Both the position numbers and the translations under genes were made by a program. Shown piece by piece: positions 7,415 to 16,183 of a stretch of DNA of 64,000 nt (within the stretch, counting starts at the first letter, position 1; each line of letters opens with the position of its first letter). The stretch comes from Allobosea sp. (GTDB lineage Bacteria > Pseudomonadota > Alphaproteobacteria > Rhizobiales > Beijerinckiaceae). The DNA lies in NCBI GenBank assembly GCA_024231975.1, contig JAAEQB010000111.1, forward strand, positions 1-64,000. The letters are read 5' to 3'. The notes under the pieces were generated by a model, which ran no database searches, was not told the origin of the DNA, and saw nothing but the letters and a program-made list of their open reading frames with translations.

Positions 7415-8317
7415 TCAAGGGATCTTGATGCCGCCCATGATCGGAGCCTTTTCCAGGGCCGCATCGGTGAGATGCGCTTCCAGCCTGTCGGCACCGCTTG
7501 CCTTGTCCTGGGCCAACAGGGCTTCGATGATGCCGAGATGCTCCTGGCAGACGCGCTGGACACGGCTTCGGTCGAGGGGGCGGCCATATTCCATCAGGCG
7601 CCGAAGCTGATTGAGGCGGGCCAGTGTCTGCACGAAGAAGCGGTTGCCGGACATGGCCGCGATGCCTTCGTGGAAGGCGGCGTTAATCTCGAAGAGCTCG
7701 ACCTGGCTGAGATGGCGATAGCCCTGGTTCAACACGAAGTTCTGTTGGTCACGCAGGGCGCCGAGCCTGACGGGATCGGGCTGAAACTCGGGCGCGCGCA
7801 GGGATGCCGGTTCCATGATCTGCCGGAACCGGTAGTTCTCCCGATAGGCGTCGAGGCTGTCGATCAGGGGCTGGAAGGCCCAGCCCCGACCCGGCCGGCG
7901 CTCGATCCAGCCTTCCGCCGCGATCCGCGCCAGAATGTGCCGCAGCCTTGCGCGCGACAGGTGATAGCGGCGGATCAATTCGTTCTCGCTGACCACATCC
8001 GGCAGAGCCTGGCCAAGCCGGTCCATGGCGATGGCGAGATAGGTTTCGGATTCGTCCTCCATCGTCTCGCCATCGGCTGGAGGCTCTGACGAGGCGGCGG
8101 CATCCTTCAGGAAGAAGCCCTTGTTGGGCCGGCGCTCCAGGACACCGGCCTCGGCCAGATGCGCCATCGCCGCGCGAATAGGTGTTCGCGAAGCTCCGAG
8201 CAGCGGCTGCAGGGAATCCTCGGTCAGATGATGGCCGCTTTGCCAGCCCGACGAGCGCGCATGCGACAAAATCTGGCTCGCCAGCTTGAGTTGCAGCGCT
8301 GTCGGGGTGCTTGTCAT
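7415..8317 (-). CDS. GntR-family regulator with two winged-helix segments and FCD domain
   Basis: A 300-residue regulator. A first GntR-like winged helix covers about residues 10-70 (LTEDSLQPLLGASRTPIRAA ... LERRPNKGFFL). A second HTH-like unit covers about residues 93-150 (VSENELIRRYHLSRARLRHI ... IERRPGRGWAF). An FCD-type helical ligand domain follows (FRQIMEPASLRAPEF ... AFHEGIAAMSGN). Most GntR/FCD proteins have only one winged helix. The gene starts 3 bp after the prpF stop and closes the acnA-prpF-gntR unit, so it is likely the local regulator, acting on the divergent region at 12139-12248 (inference). Confidence 0.85.
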   Translation of the reverse strand: MTSTPTALQLKLASQILSHARSSGWQSGHHLTEDSLQPLLGASRTPIRAAMAHLAEAGVLERRPNKGFFLKDAAASSEPPADGETMEDESETYLAIAMDRLGQALPDVVSENELIRRYHLSRARLRHILARIAAEGWIERRPGRGWAFQPLIDSLDAYRENYRFRQIMEPASLRAPEFQPDPVRLGALRDQQNFVLNQGYRHLSQVELFEINAAFHEGIAAMSGNRFFVQTLARLNQLRRLMEYGRPLDRSRVQRVCQEHLGIIEALLAQDKASGADRLEAHLTDAALEKAPIMGGIKIP

Positions 8318-8320
8318 TGA

Positions 8321-9469
8321 TTATTGTCCGCTGGATGCCGGGATGGCGACCTCTCCCTGCATCAGCCGCCGGGCCGTGCGGAACAAGACTGCACTGTCGG
8401 CTGTCCACATTCCATCCCTTTGGCGGACGACGGCTCCCACCGAGACGAGCCCGGACGGGTTGGCGACGCGGACTTCGCCGGCGGCGCTGGCGGGTCGCGA
8501 GAGGCGGTTGGGGATCGTGTCGGCGATCTGCGTTGCCACGCCGAGATTGAGACCGCCCGTGCCGGGAATGGCCTTGTGGGCGCGCTGCATCGAGATCATG
8601 CGCGTAGCGATATCGTACCGATCCGCCGCGATCTCGTCGCCGTCCAGAGCCTTGAACGTCAGCGGGGCCGCGACCATGGCAATGCGCGGCGTCTGAAGGC
8701 CGACCGTTTCGGGCGTCACCGCCAGGCCGAGCAAGACACCAGCCCGGCGACGAAGCGCTTCCAGCCTGTCCATGACGCTGGGTCTGGCCTCGATCTCGTC
8801 CGGAGATTCCGCGCCGGTCAGGCCGAGCGCCGTGGCATCGACATAGACGATGAGCGAGGTCGCATCGACGATCGAGACCTCAAAGCGGCCGTCTTCGCCC
8901 AGGTCGATCGTGTCGACGACATGTCCGGTGGGCAGCAGCCTGCCGGTGACGGCGCCGTCGGGATCGAGGAAGTCGAGCCGGATGCGCGAGCCGGGCGTCG
9001 CGACGCCGGCGATGACGTAGTCGCCCTGCGTCTGCGCCTTGCCGTCTTTCACCTGGAAGCGGGAATGGATCAGCTTTCGCGTGTTGGTCTGGTGGATGCG
9101 GACCAGCACCTCGCCGTCCTTCGCGGCGACGAGGCCCTCATCCACGGCGAAATGGCCGACGGCGGAGGAGAGATTGCCGCAGTTGTTGCTCCAGTCGGCG
9201 ACCGGCTGGTCGACCGCGATCTGGATGAAGGTGTAGTCGACATCAGCTTCCGGGTGGGTCGACGGTCCGATGATGACCGCCTTGGAGAGCGACGAGATGC
9301 CACCGCCCATGCCGTCGAGCTGGCGGCCATAGGGGTCCGGGCTGCCCAGTGCGGCAACGAGCATGTGGCTCAGCCTGTCGCGATCCTGCGGCAGAACCTT
9401 CGCGTTGAAGAAGACGCCCTTGCTCGTGCCGCCTCGGTAGAAGACCGCCGGAATGAAGTGCTGGCTCAT
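8321..9469 (-). CDS. prpF: PrpF-family aconitate/methylaconitate isomerase
   Basis: A 382-residue PrpF protein. N-terminal FIPAVFYRGGTSKGVFF, GGGISSLSKAV and WSNNCGNLSSAVG are family marks. Lys63 and Cys97 correspond to the catalytic Lys73/Cys107 pair described for PrpF, with the same spacing of 34. PrpF enzymes shift the double bond of 2-methylaconitate and can isomerise trans- to cis-aconitate. Its ATG overlaps the aconitase stop as ATGA. There is no prpB or prpC nearby, but there is a tricarboxylate transporter, so aconitate isomerisation is the more likely job here (inference). Confidence 0.88.
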   Translation of the reverse strand: MSQHFIPAVFYRGGTSKGVFFNAKVLPQDRDRLSHMLVAALGSPDPYGRQLDGMGGGISSLSKAVIIGPSTHPEADVDYTFIQIAVDQPVADWSNNCGNLSSAVGHFAVDEGLVAAKDGEVLVRIHQTNTRKLIHSRFQVKDGKAQTQGDYVIAGVATPGSRIRLDFLDPDGAVTGRLLPTGHVVDTIDLGEDGRFEVSIVDATSLIVYVDATALGLTGAESPDEIEARPSVMDRLEALRRRAGVLLGLAVTPETVGLQTPRIAMVAAPLTFKALDGDEIAADRYDIATRMISMQRAHKAIPGTGGLNLGVATQIADTIPNRLSRPASAAGEVRVANPSGLVSVGAVVRQRDGMWTADSAVLFRTARRLMQGEVAIPASSGQ

Positions 9470-12138
9470 GCTGTCCTCGCGATCGGTTCGCCGGCGCCCA
9501 TATAGTCCCGCCAGACGAAGGGCAGAATGCCGCCATGGCGCCAGTAGGCGATATCCTCGGGGGTATCGAGGCGGATGATCAGGGGAATGTCGAGTGTTTC
9601 GCCGCTCGTGCGGGTCATCCGGCCGATTACGCGGCCGCGCACGGCGAAATCCCGGTCTAAGCCGAGGATCTCGCAGGTTTCGGTGCCGTCGAGAGTGAGC
9701 GCTTCGACAGCCGTCCCCTCCGCGAATTGCAGCGGCAGCACGCCCATGCCGACGAGATTGGTGCGATGGATGCGCTCGAACCCCTCCGCGATCACGGCCT
9801 TGACGCCGAGCAGCGCGACGCCCTTCGCCGCCCAGTCGCGGGAGGAGCCGCAGCCATAGTTCTTGCCGGCGATGACGACGAGCGGCGTGCCGCGCTTCAT
9901 ATAGGCCTGTGCGGCCTCGAAGATTCGCATCTGCTTGCCCTCCGGCATCACCCTCGTGAAGCCGCCTTCGACACCGGGGACGATCCGGTTGCGCAGGCGG
10001 ATGTTCGCGAAGGTCGCGCGGACGGCGACCTCGTGATTGGCCCGGCGGGTTGTATAGTTGTTGAAGTCGGCCTTCTTGATCCCATAGGACAGGAGCAGGT
10101 CGGCCGAGGGCGTGCCGAGGCTGATCGCCCCGGATGGCGAAATGTCGTCGGTGGTGATCGAGTCGCCGAGGATGACCAGCGGGCGGGCGCCGCGAATGTC
10201 GAACGAGCGGGCGGGCTCCGGCGAAAGGCCGTCGAAATAGGGCGGCTGGCGGACATAGGTGCTGCCGGGCTGCCAGTCGAACAGCGCGGAGGGCTTGGTC
10301 GCGAGCTGCGCCCAGGGTTCGCCGCCATCGAAGAGATCGGTGTATTTCTCGGCGAAGACCTCGGGCGTGTAGGTCGCGGCGACCAGCGCATCGATCTCGG
10401 CGAACGAAGGCCAGATGTCGGCGAGGAACACCGGCTTGCCGTCCGCCGACGTGCCGATCGGCTCGCGAGTGATGTCCACCGTCATCGAGCCGGCGATGGC
10501 GTAGGCGACGACCAGCGCCGGCGACGCGAGATAGGCCGCCCTGACGTTGGGATGGATGCGGCCCTGGAAGTTGCGGTTGCCGGAGAGCACGGCGGTCGCG
10601 ACGACGCCGTTGTCCTCGATCGCATCCGCGATCGGCTGCGGGAGCGGGCCCGAACCGCCATTGCAGGTCGTGCAACCGAAGCCGACGACCTGGAAGCCGA
10701 GCGCATCGAGATCACGCTGCAGGCCGCAGCGTTCCAGGATTTCGGCCACCACATGGCTGCCGGGCGCCAGCGAGGTCTTCACCCAGGGCTTGGACGTCAA
10801 ACCAAGGCGCGCGGCATTGCGGGCGACCAGGCCCGCGGCGATCATGCCGACCGGGTTCGACGTGTTGGTGCAGCTCGTGATCGCCGCGATTACGACATCG
10901 CCGTCGCTGATCGCGAACTCGGTGCCGGCGACCGGATGGCTCTGCGCTGCGGGTTCCCGGCCGGTGATCGCGTGGCTATGCGCCACGAAGGCCGTCGCCG
11001 CGTCCGCGAGGTCGAAGCGATCCTCGGGATTCTTCGGGCCCGCCATGGACGGGCGGATGTCGGCTAAGTCGATCTCGACCACGAGATCGTAGTCGGGGGG
11101 CTGCGTGCTCTCGTCGCGCCAGAGCTTCTGGGCGCGGGCGTAAGCTTCGACTAATGCGATCTGCTCGGCCGGCCGCGCGGTCATCCTGAGGTATTCGATC
11201 GAGCGCTGGTCGATCGGGAAATAGACCGCCGTCGCCCCGTATTCCGGCGCCATGTTGGCGATCGTGCCGCGATCGGCGACGGAAAGCTGCATCATCCCGG
11301 GTCCGAAGAATTCGACGAACTCGCCGACGACCCCGGCCTTGCGCAGGCGCTCGGTGATGGTCAACACGAGGTCGGTCGGCATCACGCCTTCGCGCAGCTT
11401 CCCCTTGACCGCGACGCCGATCACGCGCGGCAGCGCCATTGCGACGCCCTTGCCGAGCATCACGGCTTCCGCCTCAATCCCGCCGACGCCCCAGCCGAGG
11501 ATGCCGAGGCCGTTGATCATCGGCGTATGGCTGTCCGTGCCGACGCAGGTATCGGGCGATGCCACCTGCATCCCCTTCAATTCCTCGGACCAGACCACCT
11601 GACCGATCTTCTCCAGATGGATCTGGTGCATGATGCCCTTGCCCGGCGGCACCACGCGGACGCGCTCGAAGCTCTCCGAGCACCAGCGGAGGAACGCGAA
11701 GCGTTCGGCATTGCGGTGGTACTCCATCTCCAGATTGAGGCGCGGCGCATCACGCGTGCCGAAGACATCGACCTGAAGCGAATGGTCGATGACGATGTCG
11801 ACCGGCACTGCGGGGTTGACGACGCGAGGATCCCGGCCGGCCGCCGCAAGGGCATCGCGAAGCCCGGCCATGTCGACCAGCATCACCTTCGCGAGGATGT
11901 CCTGCCCGTAGATGCGGGTGGGCTTGAATGTCAGCGCCGCTCCGATCTCGCGCTGCAGGACGGCCTGAATCTGGGAGTCGTTCTCCACGCCCTCGAAAAA
12001 CTGCTGCCTCAGCAGGTTCTCGAGCACGACACGCAGCGAAAACGGCAGGCGCTCGATGCCGGGATAGTGAGCGATCCGCACATAGCGCGCTCCGCGGGCT
12101 TCGGGCCCCAACGCGGCGAGCGTGGCTCTTTCCAACAT
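9466..12138 (-). CDS. acnA: Aconitate hydratase (AcnA/AcnD family)
   Basis: An 890-residue aconitase of the AcnA type. Cys423 (SCTNTSNP), Cys489 and Cys492 (GFGCTTCNGG) are the three [4Fe-4S] ligands. DTCVGTDSHTPMINGLG lies in the N-terminal half, and the swivel domain includes GKNYGCGSSRDWAAKG. It converts cis-aconitate or citrate to isocitrate in the cytoplasm, or could act as a 2-methylcitrate dehydratase (AcnD), which usually travels with PrpF. ATG 12138 follows an AGGGAGAG site. Its position as first gene of acnA-prpF-gntR, divergent from TctCBA, marks it as a pathway-specific aconitase rather than the housekeeping copy. Confidence 0.9.
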   Translation of the reverse strand: MLERATLAALGPEARGARYVRIAHYPGIERLPFSLRVVLENLLRQQFFEGVENDSQIQAVLQREIGAALTFKPTRIYGQDILAKVMLVDMAGLRDALAAAGRDPRVVNPAVPVDIVIDHSLQVDVFGTRDAPRLNLEMEYHRNAERFAFLRWCSESFERVRVVPPGKGIMHQIHLEKIGQVVWSEELKGMQVASPDTCVGTDSHTPMINGLGILGWGVGGIEAEAVMLGKGVAMALPRVIGVAVKGKLREGVMPTDLVLTITERLRKAGVVGEFVEFFGPGMMQLSVADRGTIANMAPEYGATAVYFPIDQRSIEYLRMTARPAEQIALVEAYARAQKLWRDESTQPPDYDLVVEIDLADIRPSMAGPKNPEDRFDLADAATAFVAHSHAITGREPAAQSHPVAGTEFAISDGDVVIAAITSCTNTSNPVGMIAAGLVARNAARLGLTSKPWVKTSLAPGSHVVAEILERCGLQRDLDALGFQVVGFGCTTCNGGSGPLPQPIADAIEDNGVVATAVLSGNRNFQGRIHPNVRAAYLASPALVVAYAIAGSMTVDITREPIGTSADGKPVFLADIWPSFAEIDALVAATYTPEVFAEKYTDLFDGGEPWAQLATKPSALFDWQPGSTYVRQPPYFDGLSPEPARSFDIRGARPLVILGDSITTDDISPSGAISLGTPSADLLLSYGIKKADFNNYTTRRANHEVAVRATFANIRLRNRIVPGVEGGFTRVMPEGKQMRIFEAAQAYMKRGTPLVVIAGKNYGCGSSRDWAAKGVALLGVKAVIAEGFERIHRTNLVGMGVLPLQFAEGTAVEALTLDGTETCEILGLDRDFAVRGRVIGRMTRTSGETLDIPLIIRLDTPEDIAYWRHGGILPFVWRDYMGAGEPIARTA

Positions 12139-12248
12139 AACGGCTCTCCCTGAATTGGCTTGATGATTATATCTTGCATATCTAAAAGATAATATCTACG
12201 GATATTCAAAATACAATCGACCGCCATCCAACCGGGAGGATTCTGAAA
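12139..12248. promoter_or_regulatory. AT-rich divergent promoter/operator, acnA versus tctC
   Basis: A 110-bp stretch much richer in A/T than its surroundings. It contains the perfect inverted repeat TATCT-AAA-AGATA (12179-12191) and repeated ATATC/GATAT half-sites on both sides. A GGGAGG site serves tctC. Probably both promoters and the GntR operator lie here. Confidence 0.6.
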
Positions 12249-13196
12249 ATGCGCAGGACGATGATTTCGATCGCGATGGCGGTCGGTTTTTCGGGAATCG
12301 CGCTGGCCGAACCGGCCAAGGTGATGGTGCCGGCAGGCGCTGGCGGGGGCTACGACACCACCACGCGGCTGGCCATGACGATGCTCGACAAGAGCGGCCA
12401 GTTCAAAGACGGGGCCGTGTTCACCAACAAGCCCGGCGCCGGCGGAACGCTCGGCCTCGGCGAGTTCATCCGCACGAGCAAGGGGCAGGACAACGCCTTG
12501 ATGGGCATGGGCGTGATCCTGCTGGGCGCTGTCATGGCAACGAAAGGCTCGCCGCAGATCACGGAGACCACGCCGGTCGCGCGCCTGACCTTCGAGTATA
12601 ACGGGCTCGCGGTGCCCGCGAATTCCCCGATCAAGACCGTCAAGGATCTGACCGAAGCCTTGAAGGCCAATCCCGGTGCGGTAGCGTTCGGTGGCGGCTC
12701 TGCCGGCGGCGTCGACCACATCATCGCCGGCATGATCGCCAAGAGCGCCGGCTTGCCGCTCCAGCGCCTGAACTACATCGCATATGGCGGCGGCGCCGAA
12801 GCCGTCACGCAGCTTGCCGGCGGCAAGGTCGCAGTGCTGGTCTCGGGTACATCGGAGCTCAAGGGCCTGGCCGATGCCGGGCGCGTGCGGATCATCGCCG
12901 TGACCTCCGACAAGCGTCTTCCCGGCATCGACGCTCCGACCTTGAAGGAAGGCGGCGTCGACATCGCCTTGGGCAACTGGCGGGGGATCGTCGGCGCGCC
13001 CGGCATGTCGGCGACTGCCCGCAAGGCCTGGGTCGAGCGCTTCGCGAAAGCGACCGAGAACGTCGAGTGGAGGGCCGAGCTGGACAAGTCCGGCCTCCAG
13101 AGCGCCTATCTCGGCGGCGACGATTTCTCGGCCTTCATCGCCAGCGAGAATACGCGGATCAGGCCGATCCTCGAGGAACTCGGGGTCGCCAAATGA
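12249..13196 (+). CDS. tctC: Tripartite tricarboxylate transporter binding protein (TctC/Bug)
   Basis: A 315-residue periplasmic binding protein with a signal peptide ending IALA. Family marks are VMVPAGAGGGYDTTTR at the start of the mature chain, NKPGAGGTLGLGEF, GSAGGVDHI and NWRGIVGAPG. TctC captures citrate or related di- and tricarboxylates for the TctAB membrane pair, driven by ion gradients. The stop overlaps the tctB start as ATGA. Unlike the large Bug families with many orphan proteins, here all three subunits sit together, so the ligand is likely the compound processed by the divergent PrpF and aconitase. Confidence 0.92.
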   Translation: MRRTMISIAMAVGFSGIALAEPAKVMVPAGAGGGYDTTTRLAMTMLDKSGQFKDGAVFTNKPGAGGTLGLGEFIRTSKGQDNALMGMGVILLGAVMATKGSPQITETTPVARLTFEYNGLAVPANSPIKTVKDLTEALKANPGAVAFGGGSAGGVDHIIAGMIAKSAGLPLQRLNYIAYGGGAEAVTQLAGGKVAVLVSGTSELKGLADAGRVRIIAVTSDKRLPGIDAPTLKEGGVDIALGNWRGIVGAPGMSATARKAWVERFAKATENVEWRAELDKSGLQSAYLGGDDFSAFIASENTRIRPILEELGVAK

Positions 13197-13696
13197 CCGT
13201 GGCGATCAAGTCGTCTCCGGCGCGGCGACTGTCGCGCTGGGGTTTGCCGGCCGGTGTCCTGACCCTCGGAGCCGTCCTGCTTCACGAGGCAACGGACCTG
13301 CCGCTGACACAGGCTTATGCCGGCATCGGTCCCGGCTTCTTCGTCCTTGCTATCGGTCTTGTTCTCGCGGCCCTGGGTCTCGCCCTCGGCTGTCAGGTCA
13401 TGAGGGGCGTCATCTTCGAACCCGAGGAGACCGAGGGCGCCGACATCGGCCGGCGGATGTCCTGGACCGGCTTCCTGACGGCGGCGGCCGGCGTCTTTCT
13501 GCCGATCGGCCTGATCGGCCATGCCGGCTTTCCGCTGGGCGGGGCTGTGGCCTACGCCTTCATCACCCGCGCCTACGGCTCGACGAAGCCGTTCGTCGAC
13601 ATCCTCGTCGGCTTAGTCGTCACCTCGGTCACCTGGTTCGCCTTCACGAAGCTCGGCGTTCAGCTCGGCGGCTTCTTCCCGCCTGGAGGCTTCTGA
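13193..13696 (+). CDS. tctB: Tripartite tricarboxylate transporter small membrane subunit TctB
   Basis: A 167-residue inner-membrane protein with four hydrophobic segments (about residues 16-35, 43-65, 90-110 and 113-155). It contains GPGFFVLAIGLVLAALGLAL and a conserved-looking C-terminal helix pair (VDILVGLVVTSVTWFAFTKL). It has the size and topology of TctB. ATG 13193 overlaps the tctC stop, and its own stop overlaps the tctA start by one base (TGATG), so the three subunits are translationally coupled. Confidence 0.9.
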   Translation: MTVAIKSSPARRLSRWGLPAGVLTLGAVLLHEATDLPLTQAYAGIGPGFFVLAIGLVLAALGLALGCQVMRGVIFEPEETEGADIGRRMSWTGFLTAAAGVFLPIGLIGHAGFPLGGAVAYAFITRAYGSTKPFVDILVGLVVTSVTWFAFTKLGVQLGGFFPPGGF

Positions 13697-15207
13697 TGCC
13701 TGTTCTAGATGCATTGATGCACGGCTTCGCGGTCGCGCTGCAGCCGATGAATCTGCTCTGGGCGCTGGTCGGCTGCGCGCTCGGGACCGCTATCGGCGTC
13801 CTGCCGGGAATCGGCCCGGCGCTCACCATCACCTTGCTCCTGCCGGTCACGGTGACGATGTCGCCGACGGCGGCCTTCATCATCTTCGCCGGCGTTTTCT
13901 ACGGCGCCATGTATGGTGGTTCGACCACCTCGATCCTGATCAACACGCCCGGCGAATCCGGCTCGATGATCACCGCGCTCGAAGGAAACAAGATGGCCAG
14001 GCACGGCCGCGGCGCGGCAGCGCTCGCAACCGCCGCCATCGGCTCCTTCGTCGCGGGAACGATCGGCACGGTCCTGCTGACCGTGGCGGCGCCGACGATC
14101 TCGGAGATTGCCTTTGTCTTCGGTCCCGCCGAGTATTTCGCGCTCGCGGTGCTGGCCTTCACCTCCGTTTCGGTCGTGCTCGGCGCCTCGATCCTGCGCG
14201 GCCTCGTCTCGCTGTTCTTCGGCCTGACGCTCGCGGTGATGGGAACCGACTACCAGGCCGGCCTGCCGCGCCTGACTTTCGGCGTGCCGGAACTGTCCGA
14301 TGGCATCGGCATCACCATCGTCCTGGTCGCGATGTTCGCGGTGGGAGAGATCCTGTTCGTCGCCAGCCGCCTCAGTCAGGAGCCGCAGAAGGTCATCGAG
14401 ATCAGCGGGCCGATCGCGATGTCGCGCGAGGACTGGCAAAGATCGTGGAAGCCGTGGCTGCGCGGTGCGGCGCTTGGTTTCCCGATCGGCGTCATGCCGG
14501 CCGGCGGCTCGGAGATCCCCACTCTGTTGTCGTACACGCTCGAAAGGCGCCTTTCCAAGAATCCCGAAGAGTTCGGCCATGGTGCGATCGAGGGCGTCGC
14601 CGGCCCGGAAGCCGCCAACAATGCGGCCGTCGCGGGCGTCATGGTGCCCCTGTTGACGCTGGGCTTGCCGACCTCAGCGACCGCGGCCGTGATGCTGGCT
14701 GCGTTCCAGAACTACGGACTCCAGCCCGGTCCGATGCTGTTCACCAGTAATCCGGAACTGGTCTGGGGCGTGATCGCCTCGCTCTATATCGGCAACCTCA
14801 TGCTGCTGATCCTCAACTTGCCGATGGCGCGGGTCTGGGTGAAGCTGCTGGCGATCCCGAAACCGCATCTCTATGCGGGCATCCTGATCTTCTCGCTCGT
14901 CGGCGTCTGGGGCCTGTCCCAGTCATGGGTGGAATTGCTGGCGCTCGCGCTCCTTGGGGTCGTGGGCTACGGCTTCCGCTGCTGCTCCGTGCCGATCGCA
15001 CCGGCCCTGATCGGCCTCATCCTCGGGCCGATGGCGGAGCTGCAATTGCGCCGGGCGCTCGCCATCGGACAAGGCGATCCGCTGGTGCTGGTGTCCTCGC
15101 CGATCGCGGCCGGGCTGTTACTGATCGCCATGCTGCTGCTGTTCGTGCCGCTTCTTTGCTTTCTCCTGTTGCGCGGCTCGCGCGGTCCGGCGCCGAACAC
15201 AGCCTGA
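13696..15207 (+). CDS. tctA: Tripartite tricarboxylate transporter large membrane subunit TctA
   Basis: A 503-residue polytopic protein of the TctA family. It has the characteristic GTAIGVLPGIGPALTITLLL motif near residue 31, FYGAMYGGSTTSILINTPGE near residue 70 and GVMVPLLTLGLPTS near residue 315. About twelve membrane segments can be counted. It forms the transport channel with TctB and receives substrate from TctC. It is the last gene of tctCBA; downstream lies a 16-bp palindrome before the convergent phosphatase gene. Confidence 0.94.
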   Translation: MPVLDALMHGFAVALQPMNLLWALVGCALGTAIGVLPGIGPALTITLLLPVTVTMSPTAAFIIFAGVFYGAMYGGSTTSILINTPGESGSMITALEGNKMARHGRGAAALATAAIGSFVAGTIGTVLLTVAAPTISEIAFVFGPAEYFALAVLAFTSVSVVLGASILRGLVSLFFGLTLAVMGTDYQAGLPRLTFGVPELSDGIGITIVLVAMFAVGEILFVASRLSQEPQKVIEISGPIAMSREDWQRSWKPWLRGAALGFPIGVMPAGGSEIPTLLSYTLERRLSKNPEEFGHGAIEGVAGPEAANNAAVAGVMVPLLTLGLPTSATAAVMLAAFQNYGLQPGPMLFTSNPELVWGVIASLYIGNLMLLILNLPMARVWVKLLAIPKPHLYAGILIFSLVGVWGLSQSWVELLALALLGVVGYGFRCCSVPIAPALIGLILGPMAELQLRRALAIGQGDPLVLVSSPIAAGLLLIAMLLLFVPLLCFLLLRGSRGPAPNTA

Positions 15208-15246
15208 AGCCGCTCTGCGTGGGCTCCTTCGGGGGCGGATGAGGGC

Positions 15247-15262
15247 CCCGACAGCTGTCGGG
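15247..15262. terminator. Perfect 16-bp palindrome between convergent genes
   Basis: CCCGACAGCTGTCGGG lies 40 bp past tctA and about 100 bp past the end of the convergent phosphatase gene. It has no T-tract, so a terminator role is tentative. Confidence 0.35.
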
Positions 15263-15360
15263 CGCGCGATGTCTGCTCGGCCAATGTGTACCGATGGCTT
15301 CGCTAAGGTGCAGGCCGCTGTCCGATCAGGACGCAGCCCATGCTCGCCGCCGGGCGGTCG

Positions 15361-16005
15361 TCAGCCGTCGATGCAGGCGCCGAGCTTGGCGGTCAGGCCC
15401 TGATGAGCGTGCTCGAACGTCGCTCGCGCCGCTTCCCCGTCACGGATGATCCTGACGACATAGATGCTGTCGAAATCGCTGCCTGGCCATTTGCCGACCT
15501 GGCGAGCGTCGCCGCCATTGCGGTCGAGCAGGGCGCGCGCCAGCTTGACCAGTTGCTTGTGCTCCCATGCGACGAGCAGGGTGGCGCCGCGATAGCTCGG
15601 CGCCTCTAGCATCTCTTCGAGCTTGCCGATCTGCTTGTAGCCGAACTGCGTCTCGACTGGCACGTCCGTCGCCCTGGACAAGGGCGTGACTGTCTCCAGC
15701 GGGCGCAGATAGGGGTATTTGATGCCGTCGTCCTTCTTCTGCCGATCGGGGTCGGGCGCGAAGATCGCATCGAAGCGGCCGAATTGCCTTGCCAGCACGG
15801 GCGGCAGCGCCTCCGCACGGTTCAAGCCGCGGCAATCGAGCCGGCCCAGCCCGCCCGGGGGCTTTTCTCCATGCCGGATCAGGACGATCGTCTGCGTGAC
15901 TGGTGCCGCAAAGACGGGGCCGCCGGCCGCTGCCCCGAAGACGATCGCGGCCAGCACGGCTGCCGACCTCGCTCGATATGCTCTTCGGCACTGCATCGCG
16001 GTCAT
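15361..16005 (-). CDS. Secreted histidine phosphatase family protein
   Basis: A 214-residue protein with an N-terminal signal segment (AAVLAAIVFGAAAGGPVFAA) followed by IVLIRHGEKP. RHGE at 44-47 carries the phosphorylated His45. A second catalytic His is probably in VAWEHKQL near residue 148. It belongs to the branch of the histidine phosphatases seen as short, exported proteins of unknown substrate. It is monocistronic, convergent with tctA, and separated from dctA by about 180 bp. Confidence 0.8.
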   Translation of the reverse strand: MTAMQCRRAYRARSAAVLAAIVFGAAAGGPVFAAPVTQTIVLIRHGEKPPGGLGRLDCRGLNRAEALPPVLARQFGRFDAIFAPDPDRQKKDDGIKYPYLRPLETVTPLSRATDVPVETQFGYKQIGKLEEMLEAPSYRGATLLVAWEHKQLVKLARALLDRNGGDARQVGKWPGSDFDSIYVVRIIRDGEAARATFEHAHQGLTAKLGACIDG

Positions 16006-16183
16006 CTTCCCTCTGGGGCCTATCGGCCGCTCGATAGTCTACCCAGTCGCCGAGGATCCCGGCAAACTTGCGGCGCTGGGGGCGGTGGCCGCTCGATCGG
16101 AGGCCGCTCGGAAGGGACGCGCAAACGGAAATGGCCCGGGGGCAAGCCCGGGCCATCGGAAGGGGCTTCGCGAGCCGGTGCGG

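Noticed and set aside
9466..10675. Apparent fusion of a long reading frame with prpF
   Set aside because: The frame upstream of prpF is simply open in the wrong phase through the GC-rich aconitase gene; the ATGA overlap and the family N-terminus fix the real start at 9469.
9466..12138. Reading the acnA-prpF pair as the methylcitrate cycle
   Set aside because: No 2-methylcitrate synthase or methylisocitrate lyase is present, while a tricarboxylate transporter is; kept only as an alternative.
7034..15361. Intact prophage or integrative element at the tRNA gene
   Set aside because: Only about 32 integrase codons remain, with no phage, conjugation or excision genes and no second attachment site in view.
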